64,000 bases of DNA from Nymphaea colorata (lineage: Eukaryota > Streptophyta > Magnoliopsida > Nymphaeales > Nymphaeaceae), in assembly GCF_008831285.2 (NCBI RefSeq), contig NC_045148.1, positions 2,730,001-2,794,000 of the forward strand, written 5' to 3'. How positions within the stretch are numbered: the stretch's first letter is position 1; each line of letters starts with the position of its first letter. Positions 24,131 to 36,867 of this stretch are shown here, one piece after another. The notes beneath the pieces were generated by a model that saw only the letters and a list, made by a program, of their open reading frames with translations, was not told the DNA's origin and made no database searches. The translations under genes were made by a program, and so were the position numbers.

Positions 24131-27050
24131 GTCTGAGTCAGCCATATTGTGCGTATGATTGCAGTGCATTACATTTCAAACCAAGTTGAGATCAATCTAT
24201 TTTGGACAAGTCGAAAGCAAAGACAATATTTTGGTAACTAGTTATTCAAATATTACATAATAATAAATTGAATGTATGAAAGTAATTTTCATTTATTTAG
24301 TATTCTTTCATCATTTCATCAACCACGGTTGAACTCTGCATTGCTACCATGCATATCTTCTTTAATTTTATTCTATTTCATTTTTTCTTGCAACAAAATT
24401 TAATAAGATGTCTCTTGAGTTATTGATCTCTTCCTGTTGTGCATTGAGAGATGAGGCTGGATTGAGGATGGAACATGCACAGGCGATGGAGGATGACGAA
24501 TCTAGGGTGCTTGGTGAAGAAACCACCACTAGATTGAGCTGCAACAATGTCCAAAACCTAGGAGAAATCAGTGTACTTGGGGGCTCTATTGGTTCGACAT
24601 CGACCATTGAATGTAGTGGCTAGTGTTTACTCCTTTCGATAGTGTACTCCATCCAATAGCACCCAGCAGTATGTGAGTGCACTCTCTACTAGTAAACTTT
24701 GTTGTACCTTGGTGTGCACTCCTACCCAGCATATGGACATGCCTCGACACCTCTGCTCTCCCAATCCTCCAATTCTTTGGCAAGTATAAGTTTTAATTCT
24801 TCTTTATACTAAAACCCACTGATATTCCTTATTATGTTGCATTCTCCTGATAGCTTTGGAACCAACTAACCTTTTACAGCCTATAGGAAAATTTGACTGC
24901 AATGTAACATCTCAACCGTTCATGCATAACATCCACATATCTTTGCACAACATCGTCATAGCCTCTAGAACTTATGGCATATCCTCAAGTTTTCCTTCCC
25001 TGTAAGGTCTTCAAATAACCTGCACATAAACAAGTCCTACAAATTTAGTAACTATTGCATCCCATCTATCACACAACATACATGTGTGGTTGTACCTCTT
25101 TGATCCATCACACAACATACAAGTGCAAACCAGCCGTTATCCATGACCCTACTAAGGTGTATGCTCTACAATCTGTCCTTCTATTGGTTGTTGAGCACGT
25201 CGCACCAAACCAGGATGTTATGCTATTGAATGTGCCTACATTTCTATTGCATCAAAAATACATTATTGTACATTTAACCATTCATCCTATGTCACAAACA
25301 AAAGATATTGTTTATATTATCTCACAAATTACACTTTCTATCTCACACACCATCATACTGATCACACTATTGTACATCGTGCATGATCACACACAACATT
25401 GCTTAAGTTACAAAGCAAAACTAACTATTGTACCTCAACGAGGCATTGTCTCTGGCCATTATTTGCCTGCTTCATTGTATTTCGCTATACTCCACCACTT
25501 TTCTTCTCTGTAAGCAGGTGTATATCCCAGTGACAGTCCTTGTCCTCTCCATCCTCTAGCACTGTTGTTGCTCTCTTTTCCTCCAGCCTCGACCAAAAGT
25601 CATCTTCATCGTTTGATAGTTGGGCATCAGCCTCTTCCTCTATCTCTCCAACCTCCTCCTCCTCTGGTACGTGGATGTATCCCTCTCTGCCTCTTCTTCT
25701 TCTTCCTTGTGTACCTCTTCCTCTGCTCTATATTCCTCCTGAACACCTTTGTCTTTCTCTTGTACTTCTTTGTCTTCTTTTCTCTACCGAACTCCTTCCT
25801 GTTGAACTTCTTCCTCTCCCTCTTGTACTTCATCTACCTCTCTTCCCTTGAAAGCACAATCAGTTTCTTCTTTCTCTCTCCCTTTTTATGATAGATAGCT
25901 CAAAAAGACAAGCATCTCCTCGATCCATTCATCCAAATTGTCCCTACTTTCATCGTTCCTCACCACCTCTATTCCTCCTTCATTGACATCTGCTACTTTC
26001 GTTCCTTTCTTCTCATCTTTCGCTCCTTCTTCAACTACTAGATTCTTATGTACAAATTCCATTTCCACTTCTACCTTTTGTTGTCATTTACAATATATTG
26101 CCACAGACACTCTTCTTGTCTTTTCATCTCATATATGCTGACCCCTCATCCTGCAACAACAATGTGTCCACGCTCTCCACGACGATGTCTTAAAAAAAAA
26201 CAATTTTGAGATGTTGTGTTGCATCTAAATTTTTCAACATGCACCGAAGAACTGCACCATCCTATCTTGGAGCACATATGCATGCATTCCTTCGATCCAG
26301 AAACGCTGGCAGGAGAAATGGTTGATTTGAAACAGAACCAAACAAATTATTGTACAATGCTGATGTCAAACACATATCATGCATGAATATTATGCATAAT
26401 ACTATATATGATTACGTGTAATCACCTAAGATATTCATGAAAACCCTTAAAGCACAACACATGATGGATTGTTTGTGTGATATTGCTTGCAAATTGTGTG
26501 CATGTCACAAGACAAGACAGTACCCCATCGGTAAGTAACACTCAAATGCTCATCTTCCAAATATCATAGGGTTTAGGTGACGACCCGAAACAGAGAACCA
26601 CGATTTGAGCAAGGGAAGTACCTTTTCTGGAGCAGATAAACTTTGAGAATGAGTTCAATGGCTTTAGGGAGGTGCCTATGCTCTTCTTAGGTTAGGGTGA
26701 TAGTGCAAGAATTTGTGCTCTGCTTAGCTTAATGCTTCCTCCACTTAGTCGATGTGAAATGAAATGATGCTCTTAACATGCCTATAGAGTATACCCATTC
26801 ATGGAGGATAGTTTTAGAATTATCTTAATGTATGACCATGGTTTTCATTTTCCCATGAATTTGAAGACGGTAGGCCAGTTACATTTTTATGTTTTAAAGT
26901 GATTCAGTGTCTATCGACTCTGATTCAATGATCAAATCTCAAACTCAGATGGGAGCATTGGACCCATGGTACTGTTATTTGCACTAGTGATAATGCATGA
27001 AATTCATGAATTATTATCACATTTGTCATGCATTTCATGCATTCTAAAAT
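24131..27050. other. Gene-free stretch with pyrimidine-rich segment
   Basis: I recognise no gene. From about 25540 to 26090 the plus strand is strongly CT-rich; its minus strand would encode Glu/Lys-rich peptides, broken by stops near 25833 and 25886. Such low-complexity frames cannot be assigned. The open frame at 25055-25513 (152 codons) has no recognisable domain and lies in AC-rich sequence. Confidence 0.45.
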
Positions 27051-29559
27051 GAGGTGTGTTTGATGATTTGGAAGTGAAATTTCACTAGGAGAAAGTTCCC
27101 TCGGTAAAGGGCATCCTACACTGAGGTGTATGTGACGAACTTGAAGTTCACCTAGAGAAATTTATTGGTGTTTGATGGCTAAGTGAGTGAATGAGAAAAA
27201 CAGTTAAATAACTAACTACTACATGTTGATCAATGAGTGAAAATTTTCTTATGGGTTCAAAAGCACCGACCTAAAGATGTTGCTCTAGATCTTGGAATAT
27301 GTTAATCACAACCCTATAGTTAAAATTTTGAATCATGATAACAATAATAAATCATAAACCTTTTATTTTTAAATGCAATTAAACGGCCTTCTACAATTAC
27401 ACGTGCAACTAGTCCTTCCTCTTTTTTAGAATTACAAACTAAGCACGAAAGAAAATCAAGTGCATGAATACATTTCAATGGAATGCATACATTTGAACAC
27501 GATGATGCAAGATCTAGGTAAAGAAGCTAAGGAAGTTGCTGTTAGAGAGGTGGCCAAGCTTCTACAACTTCCTAAGCATTTGTCATCTATTGGTTCGTAG
27601 AGAGGCTTGAGAGGTATAAGAAAAAATATGTTATGCACGATATGCGTCATGATGGAGCTGCCCTCAAAATGAAGAAAAACATTGGGGAGGTCATGCAGTG
27701 CATTATCTCCCTCATAATCATTTTAACAAACAGTTAAAAGGTATTCTGTGCATGAACCTATAACATGTAAATGGGGAAAACGTGCACACAAAGCACCGAC
27801 ACACAAAGAACAAGCACATGTCTCAGACCTTAACAAAACTTCACACAAAAGCCTCCAAAACACTATACAAGATCAAGTTGCAGCACAGAGAAGGGGGAAG
27901 GAGAGTGTGTGTGTGTGTGAGTGAAAGAATGGGGTTTCTGCCTTATGAGGATGGAAGGTCACTGAGGTCGGAATCTGCACAGCATGAAGAACCACTTGTG
28001 CCGCTTCATGAGTTCTGCAAGAGGCTGCAATGTTGTTCAAAAGCGAGGGATGGATGAGGGAAAGGGAAGCAGCTTCTTGCACATAAGTTTTTGATGCTTT
28101 ATGATTTGCTTCTTGAGCAGCAAAGTGATGCAGTCGGTGAAGTATACCACGGTATATAGTCGGACCCCCTGGGGTACGGATATTTACTGTGGTAAGTTTC
28201 AATGGAAACCCTTCCTTTTCCCTAGGTAAAGTTTTTGGTGTTTGGTGGAGGAGGAGAAATTTGTACCATTTCCCCTCCTCTACAGTGTTTCACCAAGCAA
28301 CGAAACACCCCCTTATTGTTTGAACACCCAAGTTTATACTAGAATTGGTCTTACAAAGTTTTGGTTCGAATTTCAACCAAAGTGGAGTTAAAATAAGCAA
28401 AATAGAGAATAAACAATGAAAATGGGGTCCTGGGAACAAAAACTATCAATATACACCCAAAAATTAAGAATTCCCCTCCTTCTGCACGTCTCATGTTTTA
28501 GAAGCCATTTTAGAATCTGATCTTATGTGAAATTAGGAATAATGGGGAGGAGTCCTTTGAATTATTTGAAATTTGAAAAGAGCTTTCTTCTCTATAAATT
28601 TCTACATTGGATGTCATGCAAGGCACCTTTCCTCATTGGAAACTTTTCCTAGCCCAATTCCTTAAGTTTTGTGAGAAATTCTCATTGGTTTTCGTGTTAT
28701 TTTACAAGTTCCTCTTGCTTTCATTTTCATTGTAGGAGGACTTAAATGGCTGAAATATGAGAGTGTTGTCTTCTATGCATCTGGTTGCACTTGAAGAGTA
28801 AATAAGAGTTGAAGCTTGACATGTAGTGAATCAGTCACAAAAACTTGCATAGAAGGAAGGAACAAAGGCATTCCAATGTGTTGCAAATGGGGACCAAGTT
28901 GCCTGAGTTAAGGTGGTGGGGAATAGACAAGAGGTTGATAAAATGAAAGGGACAAAGACATAAGTTGTGAAGATGCATGTGGCAAAGACAATGACAAAAG
29001 GGAAAAGAGCAAAAAGAACTATGTATTGGGCTGCTCATGTATTGGACAGTTTTAGATTGGGGGATGTGATAGCACAACCTCTATTAGATGAGAAAGAGAT
29101 AGTTGAAGGGCAGTATATTCACTAAGGAGTTGATACTTGGCTCTCTGCCCAGGTGGAAGCTGACACCTTTTCCTAGTCATATAGTTTGCTTTTATAATGC
29201 ATTCATCTATTTCAAGAAATGTACATAAAATTAGGTTTTATATTGATCAAGTTAGGATGATGAACTATACACATGCAATAAAATCTCATTTATATATACT
29301 TGACTTAAGTTGATTATGTGAAAATACAGTCTTCACAATTATAGTTTTCACAAACACATTTTCAAATCGGCCCACTTCAAACTTGTTTTCCTAAAACCTA
29401 GATCCTGTCATGATTGAGATCCAACCTTTAGTGTTAAGTCTACCTAAAACCCTAATTTTCTCTCAATTGGGGTGCTGCCATTCAACCTTTACTACTAGTA
29501 TCTTTTTTGTTGTCAACACCTGTTCATGTTCATCAACTATGTGAATGTGTTTTGTATAT
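27051..29559. other. Gene-free stretch
   Basis: I recognise no gene. Possible weak inverted termini occur at 27051 (GAGGTGTGTTTGATGATTTGG) and 28312 (reverse complement GGGGGTGTTTCGTTGCTTGG), without matching target duplications. Near 29048 a TTGGGGGATG motif followed by TGTGATAGCAC resembles a plus-strand polypurine tract and LTR start. Confidence 0.35.
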
Positions 29560-29569
29560 GTCAAATCTT

Positions 29570-32500
29570 CTCGAGTTTTCAAATCATGAAAGCTGATTAC
29601 ATGACTGGGATCTGGTACATACTTTCACAACATTGACACATGAAAAGCATTATGAACTTGTATTGTGGTGGCATTGCTAGTCAATACCTATCTCACCAAT
29701 GTTTTCTAATATTTCAAATGGTCCAATAAATATGGGATTCAATTTTCCCCTCTTTCCAAATCTAAAAAACCCTTTAATTGGGACACACCTAAAAATACAT
29801 GGTCATCTACATCAAAACTCAATAGTCATTGCCTCTTATCAGCGTAACTTTTCTAATGATCTTGAGGAGTTGTTAATTATTTTGTATCAGTTCGATTTGG
29901 TCAACATAGTGTTGTAAAATCAAAGGATGCTCCATTTTTCTATCACTAACTTCATCCCAATATATGGATGATCGGCATAAACTTCCATATAAAGTTTGAA
30001 AAGGTCTCATGCCAATATGAGAGTGATAGATATTGTTGCAGGTGAATCCAGCTAGTTTTACATGTTTATCCCTTTCGTGTTTCCATTGTAGAGAACATGC
30101 TTGTAACTAAGGGTGGGCATTGGGCCCGTTGGGTTTTCAGGCTGAACCCGGGACAAAAAATTGGCCATAGGCTGGCCTAGACCCACAAAAAAAATAGGCC
30201 AGGCACTAGCCCAAGACTGTTAAATTTTTTTACTTTTTAATTATATTATGTATATATTTCTATATAAAAATTATATAATATATTTTTTAATTGTTTTAAT
30301 AAATTGGGGCTCGGGTAGGGCCTAAGCTAAATAGAGCACATCAAAATGGGTCCCGACCTTGCCCATGCCCAACCTTGAATCGGGCCAACCAGTCCGGATG
30401 CCCACCCTTACTCGTAACGTATCCTCCAAAGGTCAAAATTGTCTTTTCTATTTGTCCATTAGTTTGAGGGTGAAATGAAAAATTCATATGTAATTTAATT
30501 CCCAAAGCAAGTTGAGAGCTTTCCAAAAATAACAGGTGAATCTTTGATCTTGTACATGGTACACCATGTAATCGAACTATCTCATCAATGTACAATTCAG
30601 CTAAAGATTATAATGACTGGTTAGTACTTATTGGAAGGAAGTGAGCAGATTTTGTTAGCCGATTGCCAATGGCCCAAATGGTATCTTACTGTTTTTGAGT
30701 CCTTGGCAATCCCATTATGAAGTCCATCGCTATATCCTCCCATTAATACAAAGGAATTTCAATTGGTTGTAATAATTCTCCTGGCTTTTGATGTGTTGCT
30801 TTAACTTGCTGAAAGATAAAACTTCATGCCACATGTTCGGTAATATCATGTTTCATTCCTGGCCACCAGTTTTTTTTTTGAACACCATGATGCATTTTAT
30901 TTGTTTTGGGATGAATTGTATACTTAGAACAATGCAGTTCATCCATTAGTTTCTTTCTTATATTTGCATTGTTTGGTATCCATAAACGGTCCTTGAAACA
31001 AGTATTGTTGTTACTGTCCAAAGAAAAATCTGATTCATTCTTCTGACACTAAGCAACCATCTGATTATAATCAAGATCATCCTTTCATTTCAGTCAGATC
31101 ACTTGGTGTTATTGTGCATAGGTAACTTCTAGGAGTAGGTTGAAAAGGGCGTGAGGAAGCCAATTCCTCAATCAGTTTCTATGTTTGAACTATTAAACTT
31201 CTTTTAGTCTAAGTGTTTTTCAGACTAAGATCACATGCTACTATATTTGCCTTACCAGGGTGGATGACACTTTAAAATCATCCATTAAATATTCCACCCA
31301 ACGATATGGTTGAAAGTTCAAGTCTTTCTGTGAAAACAGATAAGGGACTTATGATCTGTGAATACTTTAAATTGTACACCATATAAGTAGTGTCGCCACA
31401 TCCTTAAGTTTTGAACCACTGCACCAATTTCCAAGTCATAGGTCTTGTAATTATGCTCATGGGGATGTAGTTGTCATGACACATAAGCAATAAGTCACCC
31501 ATTCTGCATCAAAACTGCTCCATAACCATACTTAAAAGCATCAACATAAACAACAAGCCCTTCGTTTCCAGATGGAATTGTCAAATCTGGTGTCATAGTT
31601 AGTTTCTGTTTCAAAGTCTGAAAACTTTGCTCACATTTCTCTTCCCATTCAAATTTTCTTCTCTTTTTTAAAAGTGTTGTCATGAGTGGTGTTGTTTGAG
31701 AAATCCTTGTATAAATCTCCTATAATAACCAGCCAATTCAAGAAAGGTTCTTACCTCAATAACATTAATAGGAGTTTTCCATTTTTGATTTGCCTCAACT
31801 TTAGTTGGACCTATTGCAATGCCTTTACCAGAAATAATGTGTCCGAAGAAGCTTATCTCAGACAACCAAAAGTCACACTTTGAAAACTTTGCATACAATT
31901 TGTGTTGTCAGAGAATACTCAATATTGTCAAGTGTTCCCTACATTCCTCTTGGATGGATCAATAAATTAACACATCATCAATAAACACAATAACAAACTA
32001 ATCAAGAAATTCTCTGAACATTGTTCATTAAATCCATGAACATAGCACATTAGTCAACCCAAAGGGAAGAACATGAAACTCATAATGTCCATATCATGTT
32101 TGAAAATAGTCTTAGGGATATCTTTTTTCTTAATTATTAATTGGTGATAACTCAATCTAAGATCAATCATAGAGAATACATGGGTGTTCTTCAATTGATC
32201 CATCAAATCTTCAATTCTGGGAAGCGGGTACATGTTCTTGCTGGTCACAAGATTTAGCATTCGATAATCAAAGCCTAATTGCAATGACCCATCCTTTTTC
32301 TTAACAAATAGGACAGGTGTGCCCCAAGGTGACACACTTGATATGATAAATCCTTCATTATTAAGTTATTGCAATTGCCTCTTTAGCTCTTCTAGTTCAG
32401 CCGATGCCATTCTATAAGGTGCTTTTGAAATCGGAGCAGTATCTGGTACCAAATCAATGGTAAACTCAATCTCTCGTGGTGGTGGAAATCTTGAGAGATC

Positions 32501-33977
32501 TTCTAGAAATAAATCTACAAACTCACGTACCACTGGAATCAAGTCTATCTTTAGTGTTTTAGTTTTCTCTATGGTCATATGGATAAGATAGACTATGTCA
32601 TAACCCTTATTGTTTTCTTGCATCCACAAGCTGGCTACAGTTATTTCTGATATCTGTTCACGAGTTTCAGCTTGGACTACTATAGGGTTAGCGCTATTGG
32701 CCCATATAGTAATCATCTTTCTATGACAATCACTGAATGCATCATGCTCACTCATCCAACCTATCCCTAAGATTATATCAAATCCCTTTAAATCAATGTC
32801 TATAAGATTTGTAGGAAATGTATTTTTTAAAAATTTTATCTTGACATTAGGTAAATACTATGTACAACAATCATGAAATCCAATGGCACTTGAGACACTA
32901 AGTTCATATGGTGCATGTAGTGTTGACATATTGAAGCATGAGACAAAGATCAAGATATAAAAGAATGGGAAGTTCCAAAATTAAAATAAAAAAATAAAAA
33001 TAAAAAACACGGACCAAGAATGAGTATATAAGTAGGATACCTTCAACAATATCTGGAACTTGATGACTTTCAATCGTTGTGGCATAAGCTCTTCCTAGTA
33101 CTTTTTTGTTCAGAGGTTAATTTGCAGGTTCTGGTGGCTGAGTAGGTTTGGCTTGAGGTAGTCCTCATGGTGGAAATCCTTGCTTCTTAAGACATTCCCT
33201 CGCAAAATATCCTTTTTCACCATAATTTAAATATGCCCCTGTGAGTCTAGGACAAGGTCTCCCATGGTGCAATTGGTGGCAAAAATGACAGCCTTCATTA
33301 GGCTTGTCTTGGAGAACAAGTTTAAGAATTGGAGGTGATGGAAAGGGTTTGTGCTTATACATAAAAGGTTTCTTATCGGGGGCTTGAGGTTATGATCCTG
33401 GCCCATAAAAATTCCTTTTTTTGTGAGCTTGAATCTGACTCAGAGTCTCATCTATCTGAGTCACTTTCTCAGTTGTCTATGTCATATCTGTAGGACTTCT
33501 TCCCACCATTCTCAACCTCAAGTTGTTATTTAGTCCTTTGATAAGTTTATTTACTTTGGCCTCATCAGTACTATATGTATTCAGGCAATACTTTTCCAGA
33601 AGATGGAACTCATTAATATACTCTTCAAGAGTTTTACCACACTGAGCCAAGTCAAGGAATTGTTGCATTCATCTTTCCTTAACATGATTAGGAATGTATT
33701 TCTCTATGAAATTCTGCCTGAATTGCTTCCATGTTACTGCCTAACTATCGAACTTTATTTGTTTAATGGTTTTCCACCAATTTTTGGCATCTCCACCCAC
33801 CATGTAGGTGCCAAACTAAGGTTTCAGGTTAGCTAGTACAACAGCCAATTCAAAAGCCTCTTCACTTTCATCCAACCATTCTTCAACATCCATTGTGTTT
33901 GCACCTCCTATAAATTTTGGTGGGTTCATGCTCATGAACTGCTTATGTTGATTGCTAGTAATGGTCTGATGTGCCAT
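29570..33977 (-). pseudogene. Gypsy gag-pol remnant
   Basis: Gag begins MAHQTITSNQ at 33977 and includes LDLAQCGKTLEEYINEF (33477-33668). The zinc knuckle block (33165-33362) reads YLNYGEKGYFAREC, so the first cysteines of a CCHC motif are lost. The linker to reverse transcriptase has FPPPREIEFTIDLVPDTAPI (32366-32755). Reverse transcriptase has [14 protein letters not shown] and the YPLPRIEDL block (32054-32335), then [11 protein letters not shown] (31680-31898). RNase H follows (31495-31683), then the integrase HHCC region with NWWPGM (30824-31021) and core FHPQTNGQIEK (30341-30595). Integrase resumes below 30107, past the MITE, with a YHSHIGMRPFQTLYG-like segment. Several stops are present. 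Confidence 0.87.
30108..30410. mobile_element. hAT-type MITE inside gypsy integrase, 303 bp
   Basis: The inverted ends are TAAGGGTGGGCAT on the left and its complement on the right, extending imperfectly into GGGCCCG/CGGACTG. It is flanked by CTTGTAAC (30100-30107) and CTCGTAAC (30411-30418), an 8-bp target duplication with one mismatch. It interrupts the integrase reading frame, which resumes on the far side, so it inserted after the gypsy element. Confidence 0.85.
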
Positions 33978-34339
33978 TTTTATGGTATAAGGTTTGAGTA
34001 CTTGCTTAGTTCAAGATCTGGACAGACCCAAAAAATAGTCTGCAGGATCTCCATGATATCAACCTAGTCTCCTCTCCAATGGCACTCATCTCTTTCCTGA
34101 CCACCAGTTCCAGTGTTATCTTGCCGAGATCGTTGTCTAGTATATTGAGACATTATTTAGCGAAACAAGGCTTTACTTTCTACATTTCACAAAGTTTATT
34201 TCTTGTTAGATACATTTTCAACTTATTTTGCTTAAAGTAAATCATCATGAATTTTTTAGTATCTAGGTAAAACTTTTACTAGGTACTCACCTATCGAATG
34301 ATGTTGTGATTAGGGCTGATTTGAGAAGAGAGTGGGGTT

Positions 34340-34351
34340 GCTCTGATACCA
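34340..34351 (-). promoter_or_regulatory. Primer-binding site of the gypsy element
   Basis: TGGTATCAGAGC on the minus strand, five bases from the proposed LTR end. It is the usual initiator-methionine tRNA complement. Confidence 0.8.
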
Positions 34352-34356
34352 TTAAA

Positions 34357-35204
34357 TGTGATGCTCCAATGTCATAGACAGCTAAACACAAAAAGGAAAT
34401 TGAGAGAGATTTTTTTCGTAGGGTCACTCTGACTTAGTGGAAGTGAAACAATCACACACCTACGTAGTTGGCGTAGGCCTTATCCGTCTATTGTGCACAG
34501 ATAGCATGCTTGCATAATTAGCACATGACACGATTTGTCCTAGCAATTGATATTTCAACAAAAAACACATACTGAATAGTACTCTATGCATATGTCAAAG
34601 AGCCACAGGGTATCATTTCCCATTGTATCAAATCAAGCACTCACCTATTGTTAATTGAATACACACGTGAATATCCTTTGCTCCTATGTTTTCTCCTCTT
34701 CTCTATGTGTGCTAACTTCTAGTTTCTCATTCATTGCCTTTCCCCCTTTATGATATTTTTGAGCCTTTTGAAAAGTTTGGGCTCTTGGATTTTGTCAAGA
34801 TTCCGAATGATCCTGACATGCCTAGATGAGATCTTGTCATAAGATATATACTTGTTGATAGAGTTTGTTCCATAGTCAGCCAGATGTATAGGTGCACGCC
34901 TTATTCTTTTTGAACTTCTAAGAAGACTGAGGTCGTTTTGACATCCTTAGTGGTGATCTCATGTTCATGTTCAATAAGGCCCTCATTTTCAGCTTGAATT
35001 CCAGTTTAGCTTAGTGCTTAATCCTATCTTAAGAGCTATAATCCATCATTAACTGGGTGTTTAAGCTCTTAAACTAACATTAGCTACCCTTAAACATGAT
35101 TAGCACAACTTAATCTTGATTAGTTAATCACTAATCTATCCATGGTCATGGTTGATAATTACAAGCTTACCACTGATCAATGACCATAATACCCCAGTCT
35201 CACA
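34357..35204 (-). repeat. Putative 5' LTR of the gypsy element, 848 bp
   Basis: On the minus strand it begins TGTGAGACTGGGG and ends GGAGCATCACA, giving the short inverted ends TGTGA/TCACA. The primer-binding site follows five bases later. No second copy was found in the window, so the outer boundary rests on the inverted ends alone. Confidence 0.55.
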
Positions 35205-36867
35205 GGTCCTTGAACTGTTTAGGCCTCCTTAGTTTGACTGCAAGTTTCGCAACTATTGGAAAATCATTTTTCCGTATGGTTCAAAACACGAGCGAAACTA
35301 AGTCATGTACTTTCTAAATGTCTTCGCATACTCACACATAAAACATAACAAGGTTCAGAAATCTTTAAGGCTAAAACTATAATGCATATTGTGTTTCCAA
35401 TGCTAAAAAGTGGTATGTACCAACATTCATATCGAATGAGAAGGGCCAACTCATGTTGTGGGCCTACTCTCCCTCTTGACATTTGAATCCCAAGACTAGA
35501 AGCGGGCAGCTCAAGAGACACGTTCACTCTATAAATTTGCCAGCACTCTCATTCAAAAAACACATCTTTTAGTACAAGTCTCTTGAAACAAACCTCTCTC
35601 TCTCACGCACACACACACACACTTTTTCTCTTACTCTGCAAGGTCAAGTTTTAGTCATATTCTCAACAACAAGCCTCATCCATAGGTGATCGTGAGTTAT
35701 TAGTTTACAGCTAAGAATTAAGCATAAGTATATAAGAAATTAACACTAAGGTCGCTAGAAGGTACTAATAAAACAACTAGATTACAGAAAAACCTTAGGG
35801 TACTAGGCTTAGACTAGTTGAGATAGCTAGAAATAAAGCAAGTTGCCTTCGACCTATTTTAAACAAACTACACATGCTTTGGTCTAAAAACTAAATGGCA
35901 CCTAATTAACTAAGTTGTTCTTCATTTATCTTACAAAAAACTATTCACAAAACTAAGTTGTCCCTCTGCTAAGTCCTCTAAAATATCTATATTGATCATG
36001 TTTGATATTTCACAACATACATTGTACAATTTTTTGAGACACATCAAACACCAGCCATTCGATAACAAAAACAGCAGACACCTTACACATACATGGCAGC
36101 TGGAAATGAATGTTCTATTCAAAGTCTCCAGTTCACCCTGAAGACAGTGGCAACAAAGAAATGTTTGTGGACAATTGTTCCAACAGTTCTTCTAGGATTG
36201 CAAAGGTTACAACTGACGAAAAGGAGCCTACTTATATGAAGAATAATCCACTTTCACTACACCTGTCAATAACAACAACAACAACAAATAGTTGTTTGGA
36301 TGCTCTGATTTCTCTCTTGCATTTGGTTTCCCTTTTCATTATGCAGGGGAGGTGTGTTGTGAAGATAAGTCATGGAGAGATGAGAAGTTCTTAAAAAACT
36401 GCTTGGTGTTTCTAAACACTGGAAAAGCATCCAAGTTTTGAGAGGCAAAACCATGATTCATTTCCATGGATTATAATCCCACTTGGAGGGTGCAATTATA
36501 ATCCATGGATAGTTTTGTTGCCCATTAAGACTGACACCACACAACTCTTTCTCTCTTCTTCATCTTCATCTTCATCCCGTGATAGGATCTTCAATTAGCT
36601 CTAGAACCACCCTACCCATTCAATTGTGTGGAAGAGAAGTCCACAACACCCATTGGGAGATCATCATCAACACAGTTGTAATTGAAGTAGCGGAAGACTC
36701 CTACACATTTGTTGCCTCAGCAAGTCACCAATGGAGGCTCCAAGGTCAGCACACAAATGGCAGGTAGCAGCAACAACAACTAAAAAAACTGAAATAAGAA
36801 GAAGAGAAACAAAGACCAAAGCAAGACGGTTAGCCGGGTTTGCTTCTGTGAGGCTCAAACCAGGGAT
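35205..36867. other. Gene-free stretch with a perfect hairpin
   Basis: I recognise no gene. A short CA run lies near 35608-35622. The perfect 15-bp inverted repeat TCCATGGATTATAAT / ATTATAATCCATGGA occupies 36463-36477 and 36495-36509 with a 17-bp loop. Its outer flanks (GGCAAAACCAT / GGCAACAAAACTA) are also weakly inverted, as in a small foldback element. Confidence 0.5.

Larger units (their letters stand above)
29560..35204 (-). mobile_element. Ty3/gypsy element, decayed, with 5' LTR
   Basis: Order on the minus strand: 5' LTR, primer-binding site, gag, zinc knuckle, protease region, reverse transcriptase, RNase H, integrase. The C-terminal end of pol, with VPDPSHVI, lies near 29600. The reverse transcriptase to integrase order is that of Ty3/gypsy. 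I could not find the 3' LTR, so the left boundary is approximate. A hAT-type MITE (30108-30410) interrupts integrase. Confidence 0.85.

Noticed and set aside
25055-25513. 152-codon plus-strand open frame
   Set aside because: The longest frame in the 24-29 kb region, but the composition follows AC-rich sequence, no homologous motif is visible, and no splice or promoter context supports it.
25540-26141. Open frames of 60-108 codons in a pyrimidine-rich stretch
   Set aside because: Low-complexity Ser/Pro/Leu on one strand and Glu/Lys/Arg on the other, with stops between blocks. It could be a decayed acidic transposon ORF, but nothing specific supports that.
29048-29080. Polypurine tract and LTR start for the 3' end of the gypsy element
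   Set aside because: The motif is in plus orientation while the gypsy element is on the minus strand, and the following sequence does not match the proposed 5' LTR.
35931-36394. Short open frames on both strands before the hairpin
   Set aside because: Under 100 codons, overlapping, with no domain; consistent with chance.
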